Positions 28,743 through 38,038 of a stretch of DNA of 46,263 nt are shown here, in pieces. The translations under genes and the position numbers were made by a program. The first letter of the stretch is position 1. Each line of letters opens with the position of its first letter. This stretch comes from Candidatus Adiutrix intracellularis (lineage in GTDB: Bacteria > Desulfobacterota > Desulfarculia > Adiutricales > Adiutricaceae), in assembly GCA_001577715.1 (NCBI GenBank), contig LQAA01000141.1, positions 1 through 46,263 on the forward strand, in the 5' to 3' direction. Under the pieces are notes generated by a model that saw nothing but the letters and a program-made list of their open reading frames with translations, was not told the DNA's origin and did no database searches.

Positions 28743-29210
28743 ATGAATTTTGATTCAAAAATAGTTAGGTTTTTAATACCTCTTTTGGTTGCTTTAGTTC
28801 TAGCTAATGGTTGTGGGTTGTTCATTCCTCGGTCTAATCTGGGCCTAGCTGCGGCCAAAATTGCTCGTCAATATATTGGCGTTCCTTACCAGTACGGTGG
28901 TTTCAATCCCAAAAGCGGCTTCGATTGCAGCGGCCTGACCTATTATGTTTATCACCAGCTGAGTTTAGAATTGCCTCGCGCAGCTGAAAAACAGGCTAGG
29001 GTGGGCCGGCCCATTAAAAAAAAGCAGCTTCGCCCCGGGGATTTAATTTTTTTCAGCGACCACTGCGACAACAGCATTACCCATGTCGGTCTTTATCTGG
29101 GGGATAAAAAATTTATCCACGCCCCCGGACGTGGTAAAAAAGTGGCTATTTCTAGCTTAACCGCCGAATATTTCAGCACTCGCTATCACAGCGCCCGCCG
29201 GGTGTCTTGA
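28743..29210 (+). CDS. NlpC/P60 cell-wall peptidase, probable lipoprotein
   Basis: A 155-residue NlpC/P60 endopeptidase that cuts peptide stems of peptidoglycan. The catalytic cysteine is C62 in FDCSGLTYYVY, with H114 in ITHVGLYLG and H126 in FIHAPGRG. The N-terminus is a hydrophobic signal ending LANGC, so C24 may be lipidated, although the N before G is not a classical lipobox residue. The ATG at 28743 has AAGGA at good spacing; a TTG six bases earlier is less likely. It sits 44 bases after gpmI and before rodA, a cell-wall context. Confidence 0.9.
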   Translation: MNFDSKIVRFLIPLLVALVLANGCGLFIPRSNLGLAAAKIARQYIGVPYQYGGFNPKSGFDCSGLTYYVYHQLSLELPRAAEKQARVGRPIKKKQLRPGDLIFFSDHCDNSITHVGLYLGDKKFIHAPGRGKKVAISSLTAEYFSTRYHSARRVS

Positions 29211-29248
29211 TTTTATTACGCTGAGAGTGATTAAATATTTATATCTCC

Positions 29249-29281
29249 TTGACAATTGAGTATATTTTGGGTTAGTATAAT
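29249..29281 (+). promoter_or_regulatory. Possible promoter of rodA
   Basis: TTGACA at 29249-29254 and TATAAT at 29276-29281 are both perfect hexamers, but the 21-base spacer is longer than normal. rodA starts 56 bases downstream. Confidence 0.35.
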
Positions 29282-29336
29282 TTAATAATAATATAAAGTA
29301 TTTTACTTTAGCAATGAATTCATTGGTGAAAAAAAA

Positions 29337-30716
29337 TTGATAAAATTCCGCCTCAATTATCGACTTCTGGAAAATTTCAGTTGGCCGCTTCTAGGTTCTA
29401 TGTTGCTTCTATGCTTTTGCGGCTTGATAAATCTTTATAGTGTTTCCGCTTCGACTGACTTTGGTGGTGATTGTTCTTGGTTCACCCGTCAAAGTCTTTT
29501 CCTAGGGCTATCTCTGGTCGGGCTGGGTCTGAGTCTTTTTCTGGATTATCAATATTTGAAAAAAATAATCTGGCCCATCTACGGCTTAAGTATTTTCAGT
29601 TTAGTGGCGGTTTTAGTTATCGGGATTAAGATCAATGGAGCTACTCGTTGGTTGGACGTGGGATTTTTTCGTTTTCAACCCTCTGAATTCGTTAAGGTAG
29701 TGGTGGTAGTAGCCCTGGCCGCTTGGTTTGCTAAGTGCGATCTTTCCGCCGGACTGGGGCTAACTGACCTTTTTATTCCCGGACTGATAATTTTAACGCC
29801 TTTTATACTGATTTACAAACAGCCCGACTTAGGCACGGCCATTCACCTTTTTGCCCTGAGTCTACCAATTTTTTTAGCCTTTCGTTTCCGGTTTCATCTA
29901 TTATTAGTTCTGATTCTTACTTTGGTCCTGGCTGTCGGCTTTGCCGTCTTTCTCCAGGTTACCGATTCCTGGCAGTTTCTACAGGAAAACGGCCTAATTA
30001 AAAAACATCAGCTTCAACGAGTCGAAGCCTATCTTTACCCTGAACGTGATCCTTCTGGTAATAGTTGGCAAATGGTTCAGTCTGAAAATGCCATTGGTGG
30101 TGGCCAGATTAGGGGTCGCGGCTTTATGACCGGCCCGCAGCACAAAAACGGTTTTCTGCCCGAAGCGGAAACTGATTTTGCCTTTGCTGCCTTGTCTGAG
30201 GAATGGGGCTTCGTCGGGGCTATTTTGGTTCTGGTTCTGTTTGCCTTTCTTCTGATTTCGGCCCTAGCTGTAGCCCGACGTAGTCAGGATCGCTTTGGTA
30301 GTCTCATTACCCTGGGGCTAACATCCTTTTTGTTTTGGCAGGTGGTCATCAATGTGGGCATGGTAACGGGTCTGCTCCCAGTAGTAGGGATACCTTTACC
30401 CTTTATTAGTTACGGTGGCACCTCTCTAATGGTGACCGTGGCTTCTGTAGGCCTGATTTTAAACATTGGTATGCGACGATACCTGTTTCAGGATAATCCG
30501 GTTCAGGAAAACCCATTCATTTGGCGCCAGGAGCTTGAATTTACTATAGAGACCAGCTTAGTCACTATCCCCATTCGCCGTCTAGCTATCGATACTCCAT
30601 TTAACCCAGAAGTTCACCCTCAGTACCGTCTCCCTCATCGTCGCCCCTGGGCCAAGTACCTGCGTAAAAGTAAATACCACAATCTCAATCAGTGGCGGCT
30701 GGATAAAAGCCTTTAA
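29337..30716 (+). CDS. rodA: Peptidoglycan polymerase RodA (SEDS family)
   Basis: A 459-residue SEDS glycosyltransferase that polymerises peptidoglycan strands during elongation, working with a class B penicillin-binding protein. About ten membrane helices are visible. LINLYSVSAS, FQPSEFVKVVVVVALAA, IYKQPDLGTAIHLF, EAETDFAFAALSEEWGF and GIPLPFISYGGTSLM are all family signatures. The extended hydrophilic C-terminus (about 80 residues, rich in R, H and P) is unusual. Start is TTG with a poor ribosome-binding site. RodA is preferred to FtsW by motif details and by the absence of division genes nearby. Confidence 0.9.
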   Translation: MIKFRLNYRLLENFSWPLLGSMLLLCFCGLINLYSVSASTDFGGDCSWFTRQSLFLGLSLVGLGLSLFLDYQYLKKIIWPIYGLSIFSLVAVLVIGIKINGATRWLDVGFFRFQPSEFVKVVVVVALAAWFAKCDLSAGLGLTDLFIPGLIILTPFILIYKQPDLGTAIHLFALSLPIFLAFRFRFHLLLVLILTLVLAVGFAVFLQVTDSWQFLQENGLIKKHQLQRVEAYLYPERDPSGNSWQMVQSENAIGGGQIRGRGFMTGPQHKNGFLPEAETDFAFAALSEEWGFVGAILVLVLFAFLLISALAVARRSQDRFGSLITLGLTSFLFWQVVINVGMVTGLLPVVGIPLPFISYGGTSLMVTVASVGLILNIGMRRYLFQDNPVQENPFIWRQELEFTIETSLVTIPIRRLAIDTPFNPEVHPQYRLPHRRPWAKYLRKSKYHNLNQWRLDKSL

Positions 30717-30759
30717 TTTTTTTTACAAATTAAAAAATAAAGCGAAAAATAATCTCTCA

Positions 30760-32187
30760 CTAATTTAACTATATTCAAAAATTTAATCAGGTTAGTAGTG
30801 CCTGAAGTCTGCAAGGGTATGCCGCAGAGTAGAAAAGTCTTGTCGCTCTTTTTGATCAGGCCGTGCCATACCACCCATTCGTTGGCTAGCTGTTTCAGCA
30901 GAACAATGGATTCGTAGGGCTGGATTAGAAGCTGGGATGACCCCCCCAGATAGGGTTAGCTAGCGATAAATGGCGGGGTTGGAAGTCAAGCCCACCAAAA
31001 AAACCACTATCGGCTGCCTTAGGTAAGCCAGTATCCGAATTGTAGAGCCGCCTTGAGAGGCGACTACAATGACTTTGGAATTCAAGTCTCGGGCTAGATG
31101 GCCACTGCTCGGATAATAGCGCAGGCGATAGGATTCAGATGGGTGCATTGTTTTTTCAATCAAAAATGCTTGGTTATCCATGATGGGCTCGGTCTACCGC
31201 GATATTTTATCCAGCATTTGTATCGACTGAATTGGATGCTGGCCTACGGCGGTTTCCTCAGAGAGCATCACAGCGTCGGTATCGTCTAAAATGGCGTTGG
31301 TCACGGCAGTTATTTACGTCCGGTTAGGTATAAAATTGGAGACCATAGAATTCAGTATCTGGGTGGCGGTAATGACGATGTTACCGCGACGTCGTGTGGC
31401 GTGGATGAGTTTCTTCTAGATAACCGGTACTTATTCTATGGGCATTTCAATGCCTAAATTATCCCGGGCTTCTATAATCTCGTCTATCACTTCTAAATTT
31501 TTCTCAGTAGCTGTTACGGCCTGGGGTTTTTCTACTTTAGCGATTAAAAGGAGCGGGCGACTGCTATGGCTAATCATTTCTCTAAGCGGGGTTAAATCTT
31601 TAGCTGAATGAACAAAGCTCATAGCTACAAAGTTCACTCTAGCCTCTAGGCCCGTCGTTAAATCGGTCTAGTCCTTTTCTGTGAAAGCCGGAATGCGTAG
31701 ATTTCTGTCGGGCCAGTTAACGCCCGTATGAGAACTTAAAGCTTAGCTAGTCACTACCTCACAGATCAAACACTGGGCTATCTTTAGCTGTAACTTTTAA
31801 ACTTAGCTTACCGTTAGGAGCACCTATTCGTTAATTGAGACGTCTTCTAGAAGATATTTGTAATTAATTAACCGCTAACGCGTCGTCAATTTCTTCTGAA
31901 TCGGGGATTAGCCGCACTGGGGCACAGGATTCTAGAATCCGATCTCGGATGTCACCGAGGCGAATCTTAGGGTCGGAGAGATCCTGTAAAATTCTAAGGC
32001 TGAAACCCGGTTTCATTGTCAAGTCGGCGGATGATTTCTACCATAGCCTAATGTTTTTTTGACGCGCCATGGGAAAAATTAAGACGGCCACGTTGAGACC
32101 GGCCTTAATTATTTTAGTCAGAATTTCTGGACTGGATGAAGCTAGTTCGATATTAACCATAATTTTAATTTTTCTGTATTGAGACAA
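30760..32187 (-). pseudogene. pyk: Pyruvate kinase, broken
   Basis: On the minus strand nearly the whole enzyme can be traced. ELASSSPEILTKIIKAGLNV lies near 32,150. MSFVHSAKDLTPLREMI and LLLIAKVEKPQAV, with ARDNLGIEMPIE, are at 31,637-31,431 (consensus GDLGVEMP). The C-terminal allosteric-type domain has SKVIVVASQGGSTIRILAY near 31,070, and the last strand TNLIKFLN is near 30,790. Full length is preserved but at least a dozen stops and frameshifts interrupt it, and GDLG has become DNLG. The last ATP-forming glycolytic step by this enzyme is therefore lost, unless another copy exists. Confidence 0.92.
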
Positions 32188-32286
32188 AATTTTAAACTAA
32201 TCTTTTCTCAAAATATGGCCCTGGACTGGGAGTATCGTTATTTTAGTCGATTTGGTGCTAATGTTAGTACATTTCCCTCAGAAAAT

Positions 32287-32294
32287 GCTATGAT
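32287..32294 (+). promoter_or_regulatory. Possible extended -10 before oleA-like gene
   Basis: TGCTATGAT contains an extended -10 element (TGnTATGAT), 35 bases before the ATG. No convincing -35 element was seen. Confidence 0.35.
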
Positions 32295-32329
32295 TAAACT
32301 TTTATATACTCTTGAGAACAGGAGCGTTA

Positions 32330-33361
32330 ATGGGTCCGTCTGAATTCGACCAAGTGGCTATAGTGGCTCTAGCCCGGGACGAGGCCCCGACGATAATCGC
32401 TTCGGTTGAAATAGAAGATAATCTGGCAGAGGTTTACGGGCGATTGAAACTGCCCCGAGGCCTCTTAGCTTCGCTGACGGGCATTTTGGAGCGGCGTCTC
32501 TATCCTCTATCTTACCCGCCCAGTCTAGTGGCAGCTCGGGCGGCGAAAACCCTTTTTGTTCGGTATAAATTCGATCGCGAGCGGGTGGATCTATTGTATT
32601 CTACCTCAGTCGGCCGGGATCATCTCGAACCTTCCACCGCTTCCATAATTCAACACCGTCTCGACCTCGGCGGACACATTAAAAGTCTAGATATAGGTAA
32701 CGCCTGCCTCGGTTTCATCGACGGGTTAGAACTGGGCGCCCTAGCTATTGAACGGGGCCGGGCCCGGCATGCCCTGATAACGGCCGGTGAAAATAGCCGG
32801 CTCATTCTAGAGAATACCCTCAAAACATTGCGGGAAACTACAATTGATCGGACCACTTTCTTTCGTAATTTTGCTACTCTAACTTTGGGTTCAGGCGGCG
32901 CGGCTATGATTTTGGGTCGACGGATGGATTATCCCGAGGCCCCTTATCTGGTCCGTTCTGTCAGTTATAGTAACGCCCGAGCTAATGGCCTTTGTCGGGG
33001 TGATATTAGTGGCATGGAAACTGATTCTACCGCCTTGCTCACCGCTGGAGTGACTCTAGCTAAAGAGACTTTTAAACTCGGTACCGCCGCCTTCGGTTGG
33101 AGCCAAAATTATTTTTCTCGTCTCATCTGCCACCAAGTTAGCGCGGCCAATACCCACAAACTCTGCCAGAATTTGGGTTTAGATGAAAATATTTTTATCA
33201 AAACTTTTCCCCAGTTCGGTAACATGGGTCCAGTTGCCATCCCTTTTACCTTAGATCTAGCTCGAGAACAAAATCTCCTCCCCTCCGGGGGGCGTCTCTG
33301 TTTGATGGGTATCGGCTCAGGTCTTTGCTGTACCATGATGGAAATAGCTTGGACTGCTTGA
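32330..33361 (+). CDS. OleA-like / FabH-family ketoacyl synthase
   Basis: A 343-residue thiolase-fold condensing enzyme. The triad is C126 (IGNACLGF), H268 (ICHQVSAAN) and N298 (FGNMGP). LEPSTASI carries the extra glutamate (E100) characteristic of OleA, which joins two fatty acyl-CoAs head to head. Much of the rest also follows OleA more than housekeeping FabH: STSVGRDHLEPSTAS, GENSRLILENTL, LTLGSGGAAM, LCRGD and the ending LMGIGSGLCCTMMEIAW. The ATG at 32330 has AGGAG upstream; a TTG at 32312 is the longer alternative. No oleB, oleC or oleD is in the window, so the product fate is unknown. Flanks are dead genes, so its intactness suggests selection. Confidence 0.8.
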   Translation: MGPSEFDQVAIVALARDEAPTIIASVEIEDNLAEVYGRLKLPRGLLASLTGILERRLYPLSYPPSLVAARAAKTLFVRYKFDRERVDLLYSTSVGRDHLEPSTASIIQHRLDLGGHIKSLDIGNACLGFIDGLELGALAIERGRARHALITAGENSRLILENTLKTLRETTIDRTTFFRNFATLTLGSGGAAMILGRRMDYPEAPYLVRSVSYSNARANGLCRGDISGMETDSTALLTAGVTLAKETFKLGTAAFGWSQNYFSRLICHQVSAANTHKLCQNLGLDENIFIKTFPQFGNMGPVAIPFTLDLAREQNLLPSGGRLCLMGIGSGLCCTMMEIAWTA

Positions 33362-33930
33362 GTAGTCATTCCTTAAAATAGAGTAATATTAGTAGTGGTT
33401 CTTAGTTTGGCATATTTTGCATTAAGTCTATTGGAACATAATTTAAATTGTTTTAATTTATGCTAAAATATTTTCATATAATATTTAGAAAAATATCTAA
33501 TCTTGCTTCGGGAGCAGGTTGAAAGGATGCTGGATAAGCATTTCGATCAGGGTACTTATTATTCCATACCTGATATATGCTTTTTGATAGTTGCTGTTTT
33601 TTTTATGTAGCGTCCTTCTTTTCTAACTCATCAGTGTATTTTTTAAGGACTACATAGTTGGTTCAATTTGCAAATTCTTTTTCAATAAGGTTAAGTATTT
33701 TAATTATTATAAAATATATTGCTGGAATTATTTTATTAGAAAGTATTCTGGCGGAGGAATAGAATACTTTCATAGCTTTTTAGGGACCGCCATTATCGCA
33801 CTAGACCAAAATATAGTTCTGCCCCTGCCCCCCAGAACTTATAACTCCGCAAGACAAGGATAAGGAATAAGGCTGCGAGCAGAAAGCCGCTTTACGTTAA
33901 TTGGCTAAGGGAGCTTTAAAAATTAAAGAA
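33362..33930. other. AT-rich spacer, nothing recognised
   Basis: Dense stops in all frames and high A+T. No RNA gene or terminator of note was recognised after the oleA-like gene. Confidence 0.45.
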
Positions 33931-33939
33931 TTGCATCCA

Positions 33940-34260
33940 ATCTTTCTGGGTGATGACTTTTCTATTTACCAAAGTGTTCTTCGAAAAAATTTTGTAGTCC
34001 GAGTTCAACTTTCTCTTTACCTATAACTCTTCTAACCACAAGATTTTACAAGAATATCTTTCTAGATTTAAACTAAACCGCTTATTTTTGTATAAGTCCG
34101 TTTTAGGTAAAGGCTGAAGAAAGTATCGGTATAAATGGTTGGAAGGAGTTCCAATTTATGATGACGAGAACTCATTGAAAATTAACTAGACCGGTCTTGA
34201 AATAATAGACCCCGTCGGCAAAGCAAAGTTTCGACCTATAGTTTTATTACCGACTTTAAT
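33940..34260 (+). pseudogene. PAS-domain sensor fragment
   Basis: Segments EYLSRFKLNRLFLYKSVL and, after a stop, YRYKWLEGVPIYDDENSLKI and TGLEIIDPVGKAKF resemble the second half of a PAS domain (the consensus 'GVPIYDEEGxLxxIxGxxxDIT'). No kinase or cyclase domain follows. It is probably what remains of a sensory protein. Confidence 0.4.
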
Positions 34261-34557
34261 TTTTCCAAATAAAATATTTAAAACTTGTGATCTTTCACTA
34301 TTACAAATACATTAATTTAGTCTTTATTCTTACCAGATAACCCTAAAATAAGAATTACTGAACTAGCCTATCACTCCTTATCTACCTAGTTGGTTTAAGT
34401 CTCATAGCTCAAAAAAATACCCCAGTAAATTATCAGACCGATCCTCTGGTAGAAGGAAGCGGATCGATTTGTTATAATGATATAATCTTGTAGTTTAGGG
34501 ATTCCCTGGAATACATAACCTAAAATAATTATTAGGTGGAGAAAGAAAAATTCAGTC

Positions 34558-35330
34558 ATGTTAAAAAAGCGCTGTGTCTTTTCATTCTGGTTCTGCTTTG
34601 GTGTAGGCTAGCTCTGACCCAGAAAACGGAAGTAGATATAGGTTATGGAAACGGTATTAACAACAAAAATTAACCTTTCGTCTATATCGGTTTTGATGAC
34701 CAGTTCACGGGGTTCGATGTAGACGCTACCAATTGGATTACTAAGGAATATAGCTTCAAAGTAGAACACCGATCCATGGAATAGAGTGGTATCGTGGCCG
34801 CCCTGAAAGTTGGAAGAATCGGTATAATTGCCCCAGGCCTATTGATAACGAATGAGCACAAGATTCAACTCGGTTTCAGCCAGCTCTATTAGACCATTCA
34901 ATAGGTGGGTACTAGGGCCTACTGATTCCTCTCTTACCGCCGGAAAAGCCTTATCTGCCGATCTCAAAATAGGTGTGCCGTCTTGTACTTTCGGCGTCCA
35001 GGCTATGGCTGAAATTAATAAAAAGAACGGCCGTAACTATAAACTGAAGGAATACCCCAGTTATACCCTAGCTGCTTAGAATGTTAAAAAAGGCCGTTTA
35101 ATATTGCCGTTATGAGTGATACTTTAGCTGACGAGGATACCACCAAGTTTGGCCTCAAAGTTATCGATCTCGCCGGGTTACCCTTCGAAATTTTCGCTGT
35201 GGAAGTAAACAAAGATGACGAAGCAATCCTTAGATTAATCAATGCTAGTTTAACTAGACTCATAACCTTTCTCTATTAGTAGGAACTTATTGATAAATAC
35301 AAACCCGGTGAAAATTGTTAGTGTCGTTTT
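34558..35330 (+). pseudogene. Polar amino-acid ABC transporter binding protein, broken
   Basis: An AGGTGGAG precedes the ATG. A signal-peptide-like start (LCLFILVLLWCRLALTQ in the shifted frame) leads to FVYIGFDDQFTGFDVDATNW, GRIGIIAPGLLITNE and LGFSQLY (consensus FDxIIAGMxITxERxxxVxFSxPY). Then come LSADLKIGVPSCTFGVQAM, AEINKKNGRNYKLKEYPSY and FNIAVMSDTLA. This is the type-3 periplasmic binding fold used for glutamine, arginine and similar amino acids. Stops and frameshifts are numerous. Confidence 0.82.
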
Positions 35331-36020
35331 TTGCTATCTATTTTTTCCTAGTTGTCTGGTGGATTGAAGTTGGAATCACCTAGCCTACCGCGGTCTATTT
35401 TTTGGGTAGGGTAGAGATAACTTGCATTTTGATTGTTATGGCCACGATCAGCAACTTTATTTTGGTTACGATCATGGTCGTGTTGCAGGGTTACGAACCC
35501 TATTGGAGTGGGCGTCTGGTTGGTGTCTGCGGTTGATTTTTTTTGCGGCGTGCTCATTCTGCGTTTGATATTTATGTTCTTTTATGGCTTTTATTAAAGT
35601 TAGCTGGAAAAATTAATCTTTTATCTGGTCGGGGCGTGGGTGCGTATTCCGGACTTTATCAGTGCGACTACGGTAGCTGAGTTTGTGCAGTGCTATCTTA
35701 CCAGTCTTAGATTTTTTTTGGGACCATTTTATCTATTTCGGCTGGGTAGTTTAAGGTGATTCTGGCCTTAGAATTTTTTTCGGCCTAGTAGTCCCTGCGC
35801 TTATCTATCCCGGTTTGGTATAATGAATATTCTATTCTTCTTAAAGATTAAACTATAGCCTACTCTATCGACTGTCTAAAACAATGGCTAGCTTCAAGAG
35901 TGTTAGTTCTACTAATTACTGCCTATTTTTAATGTTTATCATGGTCGGAGCAAGCTATTATTTGTTGACTTTGACTGAAGTACGGCTACTGGGGTGGCTT
36001 TATGCCTGACTTCGTCTTCC
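35331..36020 (+). pseudogene. Amino-acid ABC transporter permease, badly degraded
   Basis: Hydrophobic segments in shifting frames (for example YLTSLRFFLG near 35,690, then AGFKVI-like and ALEFFSA) lie between the binding protein and the ATPase, where a HisM/GlnP-type permease is expected. Sequence identity is weak and the call rests mainly on position. Confidence 0.4.
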
Positions 36021-36055
36021 GGGCCTGGCTAAAGCGGAAAAATTCGGTTCCTGAA

Positions 36056-36380
36056 ATGAAGACGTCTATTCTAGAAATCAGAAACCTTTCCAAAAATTTC
36101 GGCGGCGAACTGATTTTAAATAGCGTCTTTTTGCCCTTGAGCTAGGGTAAATTGAAAGTTTCCATCGGCCCTTAAGGTAGTAGCAGAAGTACTCTGCTTC
36201 AGTGCATTAGCTATATCGAATTCGTCTGTCGTCTGACTGGCTCAATAATTTTTATGGAAGAGAGACGCATTACTAAAAAGGAGTCATCCCAGACTTTTCT
36301 GGATCCAGATAACTGTAGCTGCGTGGCTAATTTTTGTGCTCGTCTGGTTGAATTGATGAGGCTAGGTTGATGTTTAACCT
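36056..36380 (+). pseudogene. Amino-acid ABC transporter ATPase, broken and truncated
   Basis: From the ATG: MKTSILEIRNLSKNFGGELI, ILNSVFLPLS, stop, GKLKVSIGP, stop, GSSRSTLLQCISYIE. The last two pieces are the Walker A region (consensus IGPSGSGKSTLLRCIN) with the lysine lost. Text becomes unreadable after about 36,370 without Walker B, so a large deletion is likely. Confidence 0.82.
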
Positions 36381-37070
36381 GGCTTAATACTAGAAACACC
36401 TCGACCTTAACCGCTGGGTTTTGGCTGAATTTGAAGGTTAGTGGCTTTTCGATTATTCTAGGTTTAGCCTTAGATTTGGTGGTTAGTAATATGCGCGAGG
36501 CTAGGTAGCCGCGTTTTCTGGCGGTTTTTTTCGCAGTCTATGTTTTGTTTTTTTCGATATCGTTCTAGTCATGTAATTAGTGGGCTGTTATTATAGCCTA
36601 ATCTGATTAGGTCTCTGGTTGAAATTAATCTATTAGGTTCACTGGTGGCCGGAATCTTGGTGGCTTTTCTATTCTTAGCTATACTTAACCTCGGTTATTA
36701 TTTTTACCCTCTGCAATGGAGCCTATTATTCAGAATACATCTGGGGAGCTATTTTATCTATCTATCGCGGTTAGTTTCTGGCCGTCCTGGCCCTAGTTAT
36801 GATCTTCAGCCAGACTTCCTGGAACATTGTTTTGTCTCAGGTGGGGGGGTTGTGTGGCGGGCTGGGCCGGGCTTTGGCGATGAGATTATCAAACTCATTA
36901 AATATTCATCCTTACCTTGCTTTGTCTCGGCCTTGGAATTCATCGGTGCGACCAAGATTGTGGCCAACTTCTCTTTTATTTATATAGAGTTGCTTTATCT
37001 GGTCGGCTTCTGTTATCCGGGTTTAATAACCTTGGTTACTTGGCTCCTTCATCGCTTAGAACAGGCCTAG
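36380..37070 (+). pseudogene. Second amino-acid ABC transporter permease, broken
   Basis: The C-terminal half is clear: SSLPCFVSALEFIGATKIVA, then FIYIELLYLVGFCYPGLI and LVTWLLHRLEQA. It matches the end of GlnP/HisM permeases (consensus SSLLSVIGVxELTRxGQxI...LLRRLERRL). A frameshift separates it from hydrophobic N-terminal text near 36,420-36,560. A 141-codon open frame at 36,645-37,070 is part of this relic rather than a gene. Confidence 0.78.
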
Positions 37071-37109
37071 GCCGTGTTGAATTTTGGTCAAAACTGAAAA
37101 AAAGGGCTT

Positions 37110-38036
37110 ATGCTAGCTTTTTCCCGGAAATATTACCGCTCTTTGGAACCTTTGTTGAAACCTGTAGATTACCCCCAGCCTCTACCTTGGGCGGAAATTT
37201 TTGGTCGCCAGGCTCCTTTGGAGCTGGAAATAGGTTTTGGCAATGGTGAATATTTAAACCGGGCTAGCCTCATGATTCCAGACCATAATTTCGTTGGGTT
37301 AGAAGTGGCCTGGGCTTCACTTAAGAGGGCTTTGCGACGGTTAGCTACCCCCCCCTCTCATAACAATGTTAAAGTTATATTGACTCGGGCCGAAGTAGCT
37401 TTGGAGCGTTTTTTCCTGCCTGAGAGTCTAACCGTGCTGCGGACCCTCTTCCCTCGGCCCTGGCCCGCTGAGCGACAAGCGGGGCGACGCATTTTTGAGC
37501 GGGACTTTTTGAACTTGGTTGCTGATCGCTTGGAAAGTAGCGGCCGTTTTAGTTTGGTCACCGATAGCCGGAAATTAGCTGATTGGGTTCTGGCTCAGGC
37601 TCAGGGCTCGGCCCTTACTTTGGAGTTAGCTGAACGGCCGGCTGAACTGAATACAAAGTATGAACGGAAATGGCAGGGCGGTGGTCAGCAGCAATTTTAT
37701 CATTTGACCGGCTACAAAAACGAGCGGGCTGGCAGGCTGGAGCCTATTAAGGAGACTAAAATGCAGGCTTTTTATCGTGATTATCTGGATCCGACAACTT
37801 TCAGCCCCCGGGGCTGCGTGGAGGCGGTAGTGGTCCGGTTTCGGGAATTTATTTTCGATCCTCACCGGGCTGAGGGACTTTTAAGAGTTTTTGTCATTGA
37901 GGACCATTTAACTCAGGACTTCTTCATTCGCCTCCGTCAGGAGCCTGAAGGTCGCTGGAAGGTGAGCCCAGCTGTTCCGGGTCAGGTCTTCCCCACCATC
38001 GGAGTTGCTCGGGCTTTGGAACTGGCCGCGAGTTAA
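37110..38036 (+). CDS. trmB: tRNA (guanine-N7-)-methyltransferase TrmB with C-terminal extension
   Basis: TrmB methylates G46 in the variable loop of many tRNAs. The SAM-binding motif LEIGFGNGEYL is at 38-48, GLEV at 63-66 and the late TKYERKW at 182-188. The family's catalytic block (PDPWPKxRHxKRR) reads FPRPWPAERQAGRR at 114-127, so the usual aspartate is an arginine and the histidine is a glutamine. Bacterial TrmB is mostly about 210-240 residues. This one is 308, with an extra domain after residue 200 that I do not recognise. The recD2 gene starts two bases after its stop. Family call good; activity uncertain. Confidence 0.85.
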   Translation: MLAFSRKYYRSLEPLLKPVDYPQPLPWAEIFGRQAPLELEIGFGNGEYLNRASLMIPDHNFVGLEVAWASLKRALRRLATPPSHNNVKVILTRAEVALERFFLPESLTVLRTLFPRPWPAERQAGRRIFERDFLNLVADRLESSGRFSLVTDSRKLADWVLAQAQGSALTLELAERPAELNTKYERKWQGGGQQQFYHLTGYKNERAGRLEPIKETKMQAFYRDYLDPTTFSPRGCVEAVVVRFREFIFDPHRAEGLLRVFVIEDHLTQDFFIRLRQEPEGRWKVSPAVPGQVFPTIGVARALELAAS

Positions 38037-38038
38037 AA

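Noticed and set aside
36645-37070. 141-codon frame as a separate membrane protein gene
   Set aside because: Its C-terminal half is the end of a GlnP/HisM-type permease and its N-terminal half is frameshifted; it is part of a pseudogene.
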